In this document: positions 40,317 through 49,300 of the stretch, one piece after another
How positions within the stretch are numbered: the stretch's first letter is position 1
How the letters are laid out: the number at the start of each line of letters is the position of its first letter
Source: Bacillota bacterium
GTDB taxonomy: Bacteria > Bacillota > Clostridia > Tissierellales > Sedimentibacteraceae
Direction of reading: 5' to 3'
DNA: 64,000 bases
Assembly: GCA_023416855.1 (NCBI GenBank)
Contig: JAEZGU010000316.1
Location: 62,001 to 126,000, forward strand
The notes under the pieces: model-generated
What the model was told of the DNA's origin: nothing
What the model saw: only the letters and a program-made list of their open reading frames with translations
Databases searched by the model: none
Translations under genes and position numbers: made by a program

Positions 40317-41237
40317 TATGTTTCATAAAATAATTTTTGAATACTATTTGCATAATATTATTGATTTCCTTGTAACCATTGATATATCTTCATTATAAGG
40401 CTTTATCATAATAAAAGTGGTGAGCTATCCCATTTTTACCCCTGTTTTTAGTGCTAAAGTGGGTGGCTCTTTTTGTCGAATTATGTTAGATTCCACTAGG
40501 TTTGATTATTCGGACTACCCCTTTATGATTATATTACTAAATAAAAAAACGCTTAAAAACGATTTTAGAGCGTTACAATTGTATATGTAATTATATTGTG
40601 ATTGTGAGTATGATATTGAGTTATATTTATACATTAACGTGTATATTATACATTGTTTATTTTTTAGTACAATCAGTTATTTTCTGATAGGATTAATTGC
40701 ATATTAATTTTATATGTATTGTATACTATATGATTTTAAAATGGAATATTTGTATATCGTAATTATACAATATTGTTTAGTTAATTAAAGTATATTTAGC
40801 ATATAGGTATGATATGTATATAAACATACTTATTGAGTATTTGTTTATATTATAGTACCTCACTATGATTTAAAGTGTATAACTTTTATATGTTTTATTC
40901 ATTAGTATTTTACTTGTATTTATCTAGTTTTAATAACTATATAATCTATTATTTATTATTAGTTAGTTGTATTATGTTTTGTCTAGCTAAAATACAAGGA
41001 CTAGCCGACAAAGCTAGTCCTTGTATCTGGATAAATTATTTATATTCGTTTCTGATTTTCTGTATGTTAATTGTTTAATATTATATTACTATTTTTATAA
41101 CTCAAAATTACTTTATTTTTGACCTCGTATAATTGATTATAACCGTTTATTTTGTATAAGGTAATTAATATCATTATTTGTATGGTCATGCCGTCTAAAT
41201 GGATTGTAGAGCGTTCGTTATTGATAAACGATAATTT
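40317..41237. other. 920-bp gene-free stretch with three strong hairpins
   Basis: No gene is supported here. It holds GAGC...GCTC with TTTTTG (40422-40469, plus-strand terminator), AACGCT/AGCGTT (40548-40574, minus terminator) and a perfect 14-bp stem at 40992-41026. The rest is plain A/T-rich sequence. It follows a Rep-type gene on the minus strand. Confidence 0.5.
40992..41026. terminator. 14-bp perfect hairpin
   Basis: ATACAAGGACTAGC and its exact inverse flank a 7-base loop (CGACAAA). Probably the terminator of the Rep-type gene at 41238-41753, though 212 bases away, or a stable RNA element. Confidence 0.55.
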
Positions 41238-41753
41238 TTATAGTATTTGTTCATTACTTTTATAAAGCTTTGACCATGATGTCTTTTTATATAGTTCATA
41301 TAATGTTTTATCAATTCTTTTACCCTTCATAAATATAAAAGGATTTATTGTATATGCTATTTTCTTTGTACCTGTTCTGTGTTTACCAATAATTTCTTTA
41401 TCTATTAATCCTGCAATAAGTCTTTCAATGTTTCTTTCGCTCTGTCTAGTTTCTTCAATAATCATTTCCTTTGTCAATACTTCTTTGTTTCGTTCTAATA
41501 TTCCGTCTTCATAGTTAACATATTGCAATAGATAATATAAAAATAATGCTTCTTTACCAGATAATTTTTCGGAGAGTTCAAATAAAACATTACTAAAAAC
41601 TTTTACAAATGATTCTTTTTCATTTAATGCTATAGTCTTAGCATATTTGTCTATAGAGTTTTTTCTGATTACTCTATCACCTTCGTTTATTTCTCCAAAT
41701 ATTTCTCCAGTTTCTGGGTCTGCTACTACTAGTATTTTATTTTTGTCATTCAT
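41238..41753 (-). CDS. Rep-type replication protein (RepL-like wing helix), 171 aa
   Basis: A winged-helix layout: SGKEALFLYYLLQYV, then LTKEMIIEETRQSERNIERLIAGLIDKEII (helix-turn-helix) and a beta wing (GTKKIAYTINPFIFMKG). This resembles RepL and related Firmicute plasmid initiators. Its N-terminus (DPETGEIFGEINEGDRVIRKNS) matches that of the 46879-47754 protein. Two inverted repeats upstream (41791-41837) suggest autoregulation. It might be an initiator or a regulator of the other Rep. Confidence 0.65.
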   Translation of the reverse strand: MNDKNKILVVADPETGEIFGEINEGDRVIRKNSIDKYAKTIALNEKESFVKVFSNVLFELSEKLSGKEALFLYYLLQYVNYEDGILERNKEVLTKEMIIEETRQSERNIERLIAGLIDKEIIGKHRTGTKKIAYTINPFIFMKGKRIDKTLYELYKKTSWSKLYKSNEQIL

Positions 41754-41790
41754 TATCTATCGTTATCCCTTCTTAATATAAATATTTTTC

Positions 41791-41837
41791 CGACAATAAT
41801 TGTCGCTAAATCAATATAAAACCGACAAAAACTGTCG
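41791..41837 (-). promoter_or_regulatory. paired operator palindromes upstream of the Rep-type gene
   Basis: CGACAA-TAA-TTGTCG (41791-41805) and CGACA-AAAAC-TGTCG (41823-41837), 32 bp apart start to start. They lie 38-84 bases above ATG 41753. Probably bind Rep or a repressor as dimers. Confidence 0.6.
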
Positions 41838-42029
41838 CTTTATTTTTCTACAATGTATTTATATCAATAGTTTGGTGACTCAAAATACATCTTATTCTTA
41901 ATATATATATTATATTACTAATGTTTACTATTTAATAACTATTTTATGTATTAACTTATAGGCTACTATTAGTATTATGCCAATGAGTAATATTCTATCT
42001 ATCATATTTGGTTATGTTCCTTTACTTAA

Positions 42030-42398
42030 TTAACTAAATTGTTCAGTATCTCCATAATATTTTATATGAGTTAATTCTACATTAATATTAGCTTTCTTTA
42101 TTGCTTGTCTTAATATTGTGTTCTCTTTTTGTAACCTTAATAAATCATTATACATTTGTTTGTATTTCTTATACTCTATATCTGCTAAAGAGTTTACATA
42201 TTCGTTTTCCTGCTGTGTACATTCCGCATCATGTCGTATAGAGTATTTACGTTCAAAGTGTTTACCAGATTCAAGTATATTACTTATATGAGCCTTAATT
42301 GATTGCTTTGTTTTCTTGTATATATCTTTTATGTATTGATATTGTGTATCTCTATTCACTTCTAATTCATTGTTTACTTGTATTATTTTGTTTGACAT
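42030..42398 (-). CDS. coiled-coil protein, 122 aa
   Basis: Mostly helical with basic regions (TQYQYIKDIYKKTKQSIKAHIS...) and a leucine-heptad segment (LLRLQKENTILRQAIKKANINVEL). AGGAG precedes ATG 42398. Possible DNA-binding dimer; not recognised. Confidence 0.55.
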   Translation of the reverse strand: MSNKIIQVNNELEVNRDTQYQYIKDIYKKTKQSIKAHISNILESGKHFERKYSIRHDAECTQQENEYVNSLADIEYKKYKQMYNDLLRLQKENTILRQAIKKANINVELTHIKYYGDTEQFS

Positions 42399-42432
42399 TC
42401 TTTTATTCTCCTTTTATATTATTATTCTTATA

Positions 42433-42609
42433 CTACCCAAGAACTAAAGTACCGTAATTATTTACTATAAAGTCAAACATTTGGTTATTGTCTGTAAAAG
42501 TGTCTGTATCTATTATGTAATTATCTAGTTCTTTAATATCTATTATGATACCTCTATCATATAACCTTGATTGTATTATTTTCTTAGATATTGCTGATAG
42601 TATAGTCAT
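42433..42609 (-). CDS. hypothetical protein, 58 aa
   Basis: AGGAGG lies 8 bases before ATG 42609. Ile/Asp-rich (ISKKIIQSRLYDRGIIIDIKE). It has its own consensus promoter (42664-42692), with the eight-palindrome array upstream of it. Unknown. Confidence 0.58.
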   Translation of the reverse strand: MTILSAISKKIIQSRLYDRGIIIDIKELDNYIIDTDTFTDNNQMFDFIVNNYGTLVLG

Positions 42610-42663
42610 TGTGTGACCTCCTGTTTATTTGTTGGTTTACTTACTATTAAGTATCTAAGTAAT

Positions 42664-42692
42664 ATTATAATGATTGTGTGCATTGTTGTCAA
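42664..42692 (-). promoter_or_regulatory. consensus sigma-A promoter
   Basis: TTGACA, 17 bases, TATAAT on the minus strand. The palindrome array begins 44 bases upstream of its -35. Confidence 0.7.
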
Positions 42693-42735
42693 TATATTTA
42701 TTTTACTATTCTAATTCTATTAATTATACAATATA

Positions 42736-42926
42736 GAATATTTTATTCTATAGTGGAACATTATGTTCTTGAATTAATTATATTATTAATAGAATGTTAT
42801 GTTCGTATTTGTGGAAACAATAGAATAATTTGTTCAATGCTATTAATGAATAATGTGTTCGTTTTCTTTGAACGTTTTGTTCTATTATATTATGAATATA
42901 TTGTTCGATGATTGAATAAAGTGTTC
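42736..42926. repeat. array of eight 13-bp GAAyNNTNTGTTC palindromes
   Basis: Start positions are 42736, 42756, 42792, 42823, 42848, 42870, 42894 and 42914. The best copies are GAACATTATGTTC and GAACGTTTTGTTC; the 5' and 3' ends GAA...TTC are kept in all. The start-to-start spacing runs from 20 to 36 bases. The array lies in a gene-free kilobase beside the plasmid core. It may be an initiator, centromere or repressor array. Confidence 0.65.
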
Positions 42927-43597
42927 GCTATGTTTTGGTCTGTTAAAATGCGAACTGTATTACTACAACTAGTACACTAAATTATCATATTGTATTAGTT
43001 AATTAGTATCATAACTAACCTATCAACTATGTATAAATCATTGTTTTGTATTCTCCTAGTAGGTCAATTTATCCATTAACATACTATCTATTATTAGTAT
43101 TCCCAAACTGATAAAAATAATGTATTAATTAAATATCCTTGTAATGTAGTAATAGAGCATGTTTCAAGGTGTTTATAATAATTCAATCTAATAAACATTA
43201 GATGTAAAATATAGCACAGTGGGGGTATAAATACAAAAAAACACACTTTCTATATGTGGTATATGATACAAGCACATGGGCATCTATCCCCAAGCCATAA
43301 AATAGACGATTATCTATATCGGTAACTATTAAAACACTATTTTTGATTATCGTTTAGTATTCGACTAAACACTTATAAATCAACTATTTGGAATAGGGGT
43401 AATAATTACATTAAATCAAAACAAACTAATTTACATAGGTATTTATATTGCTTAAAGCCCTAATAAATATTGACATTTACATAAAAAAATAACAACCAAA
43501 TGCGATAACAAAATCACACTGGTTGTTAAATTAATTAAATTTCTATATAACTAGTATATAATCAACAATATACATATATTTATTATTTATATTACGA
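42927..43597. other. gene-free stretch beside the palindrome array
   Basis: No gene is supported. It contains GTTTAGT-attc-GACTAAAC (7-bp hairpin near 43353-43370) and the terminator of the 43598 gene (43491-43527). With the array it gives nearly 1 kb without genes, a possible replication origin. Confidence 0.4.
43491..43527 (-). terminator. intrinsic terminator of the nuclease-like gene
   Basis: AACAACCA paired with TGGTTGTT, 21-base loop, then TTATTTTTTTA on the minus strand. Confidence 0.65.
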
Positions 43598-45358
43598 TTA
43601 TACAATTACATCTATCTTTTCATAAAATCCTTTTCCTTCTCCTTTTATATCCTCTGGGTATAAAAATATCTTCTTACCATATGGCAAATCTTTATATTTT
43701 TCTATTTTTTCTTCTGTTCTTTCAATATAATCACTAATCCTTTGGTTATATTTAGTATTGGATAAAGCTATTCCAAAATACTCAACTATGTAAATATTAT
43801 TATCAGTAAACACAAACCAATCAGGTTGCATATGTAAAACAGCTACTGCATTATCTCCATGTCTATTGTTATATACTACATTCTTAAATCTATCTCTAAG
43901 TAATTTATCTATTAATTGTTCTTCCATTGAATCAAATTTATTTCGTATTAATCCAACAGAAAAATCTTCTTCAATAAACTTATTAGGATATATTCTATTA
44001 ATCCAATCAAACAGACAATTATCAAATCTTTTGTCATAAAGAATATTATATAAAGTACTACATTTAATATGTAAATTATTCTTTGTTATATACAATGGTA
44101 TTTTATCTATAGATAATTTTAAATCTTGTTCAATGAAATATTTCATTGCTCTATCTGCATTATCTCTATCTTTCCAATACTTTTGTCCTATAATACTTTT
44201 AAATTTATATGCAGCATATTGATTATCAAAATATTTCATAACAAAACCTAGTTTATCTTTTTCAATTTTCAACACATACCATTTTACCTTAGCTTTTTCA
44301 AATAATTCATCATAGTTATAATTATATACATCTTTTATTATTATATTATTTTCATGTAGATATGATTTAATCATTTCTTTAGCATCTTCAAATGACATTT
44401 TTTTAATTATCTTTTTTACCCCATGACTTTTAATTTTATTAGTATCATTTTTAATTTTTGATTTTAATATTTCCTCCTTTCTAAAAGAAGATATTATTGT
44501 TTTTTCAATTGCTTTCATACTTATATATTTTTCAGGTATTTTTGTTAATTGTGATAAGTATGATATTGAAATATCATTAATATTATCTAACAATTGTTTT
44601 CTATAATATTTATTTATTATATTAATAACATGAACACTGTTATGTAATATTGAAGGAAATTTAGATATTATTCCATCATTATACAAATCATATATAATAT
44701 AAACATTACCATTTGTTATTCTAAATACATCATATAATATTCTACCACCATCATAGTATACTTCGGTATACTTTTTATCGCCATAATGATAAACCCTTAA
44801 ATTTGAACATTCATTACAAATGCTCCTTAATGGTTGTTTGTTACTTTTATTTACTTCTTTTGGAAAGAAACAACTATTATAAGGTAGGTATTTACCACAT
44901 TTACTACATCTTTGCCATTTAACTTCAGGATTAGCACTTAAAACTGATTTAATACATTCTCTTAACCAAAAATCATATTTACTCCATTCGGTTTTAGAAT
45001 ATGAATCTATAATTTTTTCTTCTGTATCAATATCTAAATTTAGTCCAATAAATGAACATACTTTTTTCATGGCTTTCTTCTGTTCTACAGATAATCTGCC
45101 TATTTTGCAATTCAATAGAATTTGTTTTAATCCTTTTTCAGAAATGCAATATGTAAATTGAATTCCACCTGTATGCTCTCCATAATCAATATAAAATTGT
45201 CGTATGTATTTTTCATATTTATTCTTAATAAGTTGATTAGGCGTAAGTGTTTTTAATAGCACTTTATCTCCAATGTAGCTTACAGGATACCAAGTTTCTC
45301 CTCCTTCCTCTATTATTGGAATAACCACTTCATTAATTACAATTTGTTTTTGTACCAT
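43598..45358 (-). CDS. zinc-finger protein with PD-(D/E)XK-like C-terminus, 586 aa
   Basis: Residues about 155-190 hold C-S-K-C-G and C-N-E-C, a treble-clef-like zinc site. The central part is Lys/Ile/Tyr-rich with IPEKYISMKAIEK (helix-turn-helix-like). Near the C-terminus MEEQLIDKLL, LHMQPDWFVF and IYIVEYFG correspond to the E, D and E-x-x of PD-(D/E)XK nucleases, followed by a helix. It is alone between a terminator and a strong promoter. A homing-type or defence nuclease is possible; the catalytic assignment is by eye. Confidence 0.55.
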   Translation of the reverse strand: MVQKQIVINEVVIPIIEEGGETWYPVSYIGDKVLLKTLTPNQLIKNKYEKYIRQFYIDYGEHTGGIQFTYCISEKGLKQILLNCKIGRLSVEQKKAMKKVCSFIGLNLDIDTEEKIIDSYSKTEWSKYDFWLRECIKSVLSANPEVKWQRCSKCGKYLPYNSCFFPKEVNKSNKQPLRSICNECSNLRVYHYGDKKYTEVYYDGGRILYDVFRITNGNVYIIYDLYNDGIISKFPSILHNSVHVINIINKYYRKQLLDNINDISISYLSQLTKIPEKYISMKAIEKTIISSFRKEEILKSKIKNDTNKIKSHGVKKIIKKMSFEDAKEMIKSYLHENNIIIKDVYNYNYDELFEKAKVKWYVLKIEKDKLGFVMKYFDNQYAAYKFKSIIGQKYWKDRDNADRAMKYFIEQDLKLSIDKIPLYITKNNLHIKCSTLYNILYDKRFDNCLFDWINRIYPNKFIEEDFSVGLIRNKFDSMEEQLIDKLLRDRFKNVVYNNRHGDNAVAVLHMQPDWFVFTDNNIYIVEYFGIALSNTKYNQRISDYIERTEEKIEKYKDLPYGKKIFLYPEDIKGEGKGFYEKIDVIV

Positions 45359-45438
45359 AAATTATCCTTTCGATTCAATTTATATTTATATTACTTAATG
45401 TATTACTCAAAATGGGCAAACTTCACCTATTCAATTTA

Positions 45439-45466
45439 ATTATACCATAGAATTCTACTTTGTCAA
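45439..45466 (-). promoter_or_regulatory. promoter of the nuclease-like gene
   Basis: TTGACA, 16 bases, TATAAT on the minus strand, about 80 bases above ATG 45358. It diverges from the recombinase promoter. Confidence 0.65.
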
Positions 45467-45496
45467 TTTTTTTATATAAATTATTTTATTAATCTA

Positions 45497-45525
45497 TTGA
45501 CTTCTAGTTTCTTCCATGATAATAT
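45497..45525 (+). promoter_or_regulatory. promoter of the recombinase
   Basis: TTGACT, 17 bases, TAATAT, 49 bases before ATG 45575; GAAAGGAATG is the ribosome site region. Confidence 0.65.
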
Positions 45526-45574
45526 TATATTGAAAGTAAAAGAAATAAATTATATTTGAAAGGAATGTAGAATT

Positions 45575-46417
45575 ATGCTAAAAGAATATGAGAACTATTT
45601 AACTAAAGAAGCTTATTCTCCAAAAACAACATCAACATATATATATTGTTTAGAACAATACTTTAAGTTTTCTAATGATATTACCCTAACAAGAGAACAA
45701 ATTCAATCATATAAGCAACATATGATATCAAAAAATAACAAAGCATCTACAATTGACCAAACGCTATCAGCAATAAAAAATTACAATGAATATTTAATTT
45801 CTATTGGTAAAATGGAAAGTAATTTAATAATAAAGAGAGACTTTATTAAAATACAAGCAAATACTAACCCATGTAAACTAACAAAAGAAATGGTATCAAA
45901 ATTTTTGAATAAAGTAAACACAACAGAATGTAGGCACAAAATAAGAAATATAGCAATGATATATTTTATGATATTTTCTGGAGCAAGAAAAGCAGAAGTA
46001 TATGATGTTAAATTAGAAGATGCACATGATATAGAGAAGAATAAACAAATAACAATACTTGGCAAAGGTAGTAAAGAAAGAACAATAGTAATAGAGTCTG
46101 AAGAAGTAATACAATATATAGATGAATATTTAAAAATAAGGAATTCGGATAGCAAATACTTATTTGTACCACAAGGAGGAGAGAAATTTTCTGCAAGCAC
46201 ATTAAATAAAATATTTGATGAATATTGCACACCTAAGAATAAGATACATCCACATGAATTAAGACATTGGGCAGCAACAAATATGTTGAATAATGGGTAT
46301 GCATTATCAGACGTACAGAACCAATTAGGACATACTAATATAAGCACAACAGGAAAGTATTTAATAACTAATATAGAAGATATAAGAAAGAAAGCAAGGA
46401 AGATGAAAGCATGTTGA
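45575..46417 (+). CDS. tyrosine recombinase, XerC/D-like
   Basis: This is 280 residues. It has an N-terminal SAM-like arm-binding domain (about 1-85), then the catalytic domain: Arg in SGARKAEVYDVKL (box I), Lys in GKGSKERTI, HELRHWAATNML (H-x-x-R, box II), LGHTNISTTGKY with the terminal Tyr nucleophile. All catalytic residues look intact. At 280 residues it matches Xer-type and integrase-like resolvases. It could resolve multimers of a plasmid-like genome or integrate it. Codon use is more A-rich than neighbouring genes. Confidence 0.88.
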   Translation: MLKEYENYLTKEAYSPKTTSTYIYCLEQYFKFSNDITLTREQIQSYKQHMISKNNKASTIDQTLSAIKNYNEYLISIGKMESNLIIKRDFIKIQANTNPCKLTKEMVSKFLNKVNTTECRHKIRNIAMIYFMIFSGARKAEVYDVKLEDAHDIEKNKQITILGKGSKERTIVIESEEVIQYIDEYLKIRNSDSKYLFVPQGGEKFSASTLNKIFDEYCTPKNKIHPHELRHWAATNMLNNGYALSDVQNQLGHTNISTTGKYLITNIEDIRKKARKMKAC

Positions 46418-46878
46418 TATATTGAATACTGGAGGGAGTACTACAATAGATAATGTATTTATTTTTAACTGGGGTACTATTTACAGAAATATGGGTGATT
46501 ATTTGAGTGTAGTGGTCTTCCCTATTGTGTAGTGGAGACCTAATATGAGTACTGCCGCCCTTACGGTTGGCTTGCTTGGGCTAGAAGCCCTTCGCAATAT
46601 ATAATTATTATTTTGTATTTTATATATAAAAAATAATATATTAGTAAAATATGTATTATAAATATAATTTATTTTATTAATTTATTTAAATTAATTATTA
46701 ATTATTTACAATATAATTTTTATGTTAAAATTTACTGTAAGAGAATAGAGATAGATTTGTGGCTTGAAACCCTTGCTACAGGCTAGTTTCATTTTTAAAA
46801 TGTGACCTCAAATGTACGAAATGTGACCTCAAATGTATCCAGTATTTGGTAATTATAACTTTATTTTAAGGAGGAAAA
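46418..46878. other. 461-bp gene-free stretch with structured segment
   Basis: Between recombinase and Rep. Bases 46490-46600 hold possible stems (GGTCT...AGACC, GGGC-tagaa-GCCC), then a long A/T run (46600-46740), then the direct repeats at 46799-46837. It could contain the recombinase's crossover site (attP or a dif-like site), but I see no clear core. Confidence 0.4.
46799..46837 (+). repeat. two 18-bp direct repeats, 21-bp period
   Basis: AATGTGACCTCAAATGTA occurs identically at 46799-46816 and 46820-46837, 21 bp (two helical turns) apart, 41 bases before the Rep start. Iteron-like or an operator. Confidence 0.6.
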
Positions 46879-47754
46879 ATGGCTGAAAGGTTTATAAATC
46901 AGGACACAGGGGAATTTTTTGAAGTTAATGATGGAGATAGGTTGATTATCAAGAGAAATAATCAAAAAGAAGCCATTGAGAAATCAAAAAGAACAAAAAA
47001 ACTAAATAAAGAATTAAAAGAATGGGGTGATGAACTAGGTGGATTTGTTTTTGTATTATTTAAATACTGTAATAGCTTATTGAGTCAACATTCAGAAATA
47101 ATACCAGAAGACATTAGTAAGTTATTTTATTTAGCTACATATGTTGACTATAATGGTATGCTCATATATGGTAATAATTATATGAGTAAATCTGATATGC
47201 AAAATTTACTAAAGATGAGTAGAGAAAAGTTTAGTCTTTTCTTTAATAAAATGAAAGCAATTGGAATACTTTCTCAAGATACATCTAAGAATATTAAAAT
47301 AAATAAGGAGTATTTCAGTAAAGGTAGTTTAGATAGAGATATTAAGAAATACTATGATTATACCAGAGTATTTATAAATACCATAAGATACTTATATGAA
47401 AATGTACCTGTAAGAAATCAAGGTCAACTAGGTAATTATTTTAAAATGATACCCTATATACATAGACAACAGAATGTTCTTTGTTGGAATCCAGATGGAA
47501 TAAAAAGTGATATCCAGCTTATGACATTAAAAGATTTAAAAGATATACTTGGATATCATAAAAATAGTGTAAAAGGTTTTATTAATGAATTATTATCTAC
47601 GAGGCTAGATAATGGTGAGGCTTTGATTGGTTTCTTTGTTACTGATGCTGATTTTTGGAAATCAGTTATTATAGTAAATCCCAAAGTATTTTATGGAGGT
47701 AATTTTGATTTAGACAAAGGGCAAACTGATATTATTAAATGGTTTAATAGATAA
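46879..47754 (+). CDS. Rep-type replication protein, 291 aa
   Basis: The N-terminus FINQDTGEFFEVNDGDRLIIKRNN aligns with that of the 41238-41753 protein. Two winged-helix-like parts follow: ISKLFYLATYVDYNG...MSKSDMQNLLKMSREKFSLFFNKMKAIGIL (about 78-140) and LMTLKDLKDILGYHKNSVKGFINELL (about 210-238). This double layout is common in plasmid and phage initiators. Direct repeats upstream may be its binding sites. AAGGAGG is the ribosome site. Likely the main replication initiator; family not certain. Confidence 0.65.
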   Translation: MAERFINQDTGEFFEVNDGDRLIIKRNNQKEAIEKSKRTKKLNKELKEWGDELGGFVFVLFKYCNSLLSQHSEIIPEDISKLFYLATYVDYNGMLIYGNNYMSKSDMQNLLKMSREKFSLFFNKMKAIGILSQDTSKNIKINKEYFSKGSLDRDIKKYYDYTRVFINTIRYLYENVPVRNQGQLGNYFKMIPYIHRQQNVLCWNPDGIKSDIQLMTLKDLKDILGYHKNSVKGFINELLSTRLDNGEALIGFFVTDADFWKSVIIVNPKVFYGGNFDLDKGQTDIIKWFNR

Positions 47755-47768
47755 GAAAAGGCTAAAAG

Positions 47769-47792
47769 AAAAGTCCCTTTTTGGGGACTTTT
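47769..47792. terminator. bidirectional terminator after Rep
   Basis: AAAAGTCCC/GGGACTTTT stem; T-runs follow in both directions. It lies between Rep and the convergent small gene at 47804. Confidence 0.75.
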
Positions 47793-47803
47793 AAATTTAT
47801 ATA

Positions 47804-47962
47804 CTACAATTCTTTTACAGTATTTTGTATATATTCTCTAGTTTCTATATGTTTGAAATAATGAGTATCATCATTGGAATACATATACATATATTTTTCT
47901 CTTTCGTTATCTGTTTTAAAGCATTTTATAAAAGCTTCATTTGGGTTAACAATTCTATTCAT
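47804..47962 (-). CDS. hypothetical protein, 52 aa
   Basis: Begins MNRIVNPNEAFIKCFKTDN and is Tyr/Met-rich in the middle. Only a weak ribosome site (CGGA) is seen. Convergent with Rep. Unknown. Confidence 0.45.
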   Translation of the reverse strand: MNRIVNPNEAFIKCFKTDNEREKYMYMYSNDDTHYFKHIETREYIQNTVKEL

Positions 47963-48007
47963 AGATTTTTTCCGTATATTTTAAATTATTTAGGTTATAA
48001 TAAAAGA

Positions 48008-48025
48008 GAGGGAAAATCTTCCCTC
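48008..48025 (-). terminator. intrinsic terminator
   Basis: GAGGGA/TCCCTC stem followed by TCTTTTA on the minus strand, 12 bases after the 48037-48456 gene. Confidence 0.6.
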
Positions 48026-48036
48026 ATAAAATTAGC

Positions 48037-48456
48037 CTATTGTACTTTAACATTTTTAGAAAAAGGTATTACGTTTGAAGGTTGCTGTGTGGTAGCGGCA
48101 ATCTTCTCTCCTTTTCCATGTAACAAGTATCCTACAGGAACATTATCTTTGTTGTAGACTTCAATAATTTTTATTACAGTATATTTCTCTTTTAGTTTTT
48201 CTGCATATTGGTTAGCTGTTGTTAGTTTTTTATAAAACTTCTCATAGAGAATTGGAGAATAATCTCTATTGTTAAAAGCATAGAGAAACCAAGCACCAAA
48301 CCAATAGCTTAATCTGTAACGTGTTTTACCAAACAGTCTAATTATTTCGTTCTTTTGTTCAAGCTTTTGAAGTCGCTTAAACTCTTTGTTTTTCTTAATT
48401 TTTTCATGATTCACAATTCTGTTTTTAATATTACCATAAATAAGTGTTTCGAGCAT
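48037..48456 (-). CDS. hypothetical basic protein, 139 aa
   Basis: Strongly basic N-terminus (KIKKNKEFKRLQKLEQKNEIIRLFGKTRYR), then YWFGAWFLYAF and a Lys-rich helix. GGAGGG precedes ATG 48456. It lies in the plasmid-core operon and may bind DNA. Not recognised. Confidence 0.55.
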   Translation of the reverse strand: MLETLIYGNIKNRIVNHEKIKKNKEFKRLQKLEQKNEIIRLFGKTRYRLSYWFGAWFLYAFNNRDYSPILYEKFYKKLTTANQYAEKLKEKYTVIKIIEVYNKDNVPVGYLLHGKGEKIAATTQQPSNVIPFSKNVKVQ

Positions 48457-48503
48457 ACGCCCACCCCTCCGTAAAAATTTATTTGCTTTTAAAAAAGCCG
48501 TAA

Positions 48504-48716
48504 CTAAAAATGAATATGGGATAATAATTTTATGAAATATACTAGCTTATTACTAATGAAATCATTTTTATATATTAGAGAAACATCCATATCTTTAATT
48601 TTAAGCATAAGGAATAACCCAGATGCCGTAAGTAACCATGATGGTATTAACCCCATCCTATATGTTCCAGATTTTGTATCATTTTTATTTGAATTAACGC
48701 TTTTTGAACTAATCAT
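48504..48716 (-). CDS. hypothetical protein, 70 aa
   Basis: Polar N-terminus and a hydrophobic helix (IPSWLLTASGLFLMLKI). GGAGGG precedes ATG 48716. Possible small membrane protein of the plasmid core. Unknown. Confidence 0.5.
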   Translation of the reverse strand: MISSKSVNSNKNDTKSGTYRMGLIPSWLLTASGLFLMLKIKDMDVSLIYKNDFISNKLVYFIKLLSHIHF

Positions 48717-48736
48717 AATTAACCCTCCAAAAAAAA

Positions 48737-49300
48737 TTATTTGAATATTGAATCTATTCCTGACATATCAATATCAACCTGTCTAAATCTAATTTTTATG
48801 TTTGGTATTGTAATTTGTCTATCTGTGCATATGATTACTCTAGGAATTATACCAAACATAGATTTAAGGTCACATATTTTTAACAATTCGGAGTATTTCT
48901 CAAAATTAAATTTATTACTAAGGTGTACTTCTATAAAAATTGGAAAGACAATTCCATTATCTTTTATATAAGCGAAAGCATCAGGACGTATATTTTCTAT
49001 AGAATATTCATTAAACCATTCAAGCACAGTATATTTACATGATATTTTGGCATATAATTCTGCCCGTAATAGGTCGTGATGGACTTGTATTGGTTTCTTA
49101 TTAGTAATATAATATGCATTGCAATTGTCAATTGTGCTTCTAGTTTTTTTTATTACATTTTCTTTTTTGAGGTAAGACAATCTAGTTTGACAATATCTAA
49201 GGGATGTATTTTTAAAAAACAGCATAAAAATCTGATTGGTTGTAGCAATATGAAAATCTTCAAGCATACATATAACATCCTGTTCTCTTTTGGTTATCAT
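48737..49300 (-). CDS. replication-relaxation family protein
   Basis: The opening MITKREQDVICMLEDFHIATTNQIFMLFFKN and TRLSYLKKENVIKKTRS form the winged helix-turn-helix of replication-relaxation (RRF/MobC-like) proteins of Firmicute plasmids; a restriction-fold-like middle (PIFIEVHLSNKFNFEKY) follows. It overlaps the ATPase gene by 4 bases (ATGA). Such proteins are typically next to FtsK-type ATPases and act in plasmid replication or transfer. Confidence 0.75.
   Translation of the reverse strand: MITKREQDVICMLEDFHIATTNQIFMLFFKNTSLRYCQTRLSYLKKENVIKKTRSTIDNCNAYYITNKKPIQVHHDLLRAELYAKISCKYTVLEWFNEYSIENIRPDAFAYIKDNGIVFPIFIEVHLSNKFNFEKYSELLKICDLKSMFGIIPRVIICTDRQITIPNIKIRFRQVDIDMSGIDSIFK

Noticed and set aside
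42678..42911. Plus-strand reading frame of 77 codons across the palindrome array
   Set aside because: No ribosome site; its codons are explained by the repeated GAA...TTC sites and A/T-rich sequence.
42736..42926. The repeat array as a CRISPR
   Set aside because: Repeats are only 13 bp, imperfect and unevenly spaced by 7-23 bases, and no cas genes are nearby.
45781..46347. Minus-strand frame of 188 codons antisense to the recombinase
   Set aside because: It is a shadow of the A-rich recombinase gene; the recombinase has all catalytic motifs.
48532..48744. Plus-strand frame of 70 codons
   Set aside because: Antisense to the 48504-48716 gene, which has a GGAGGG site and fits the operon direction.
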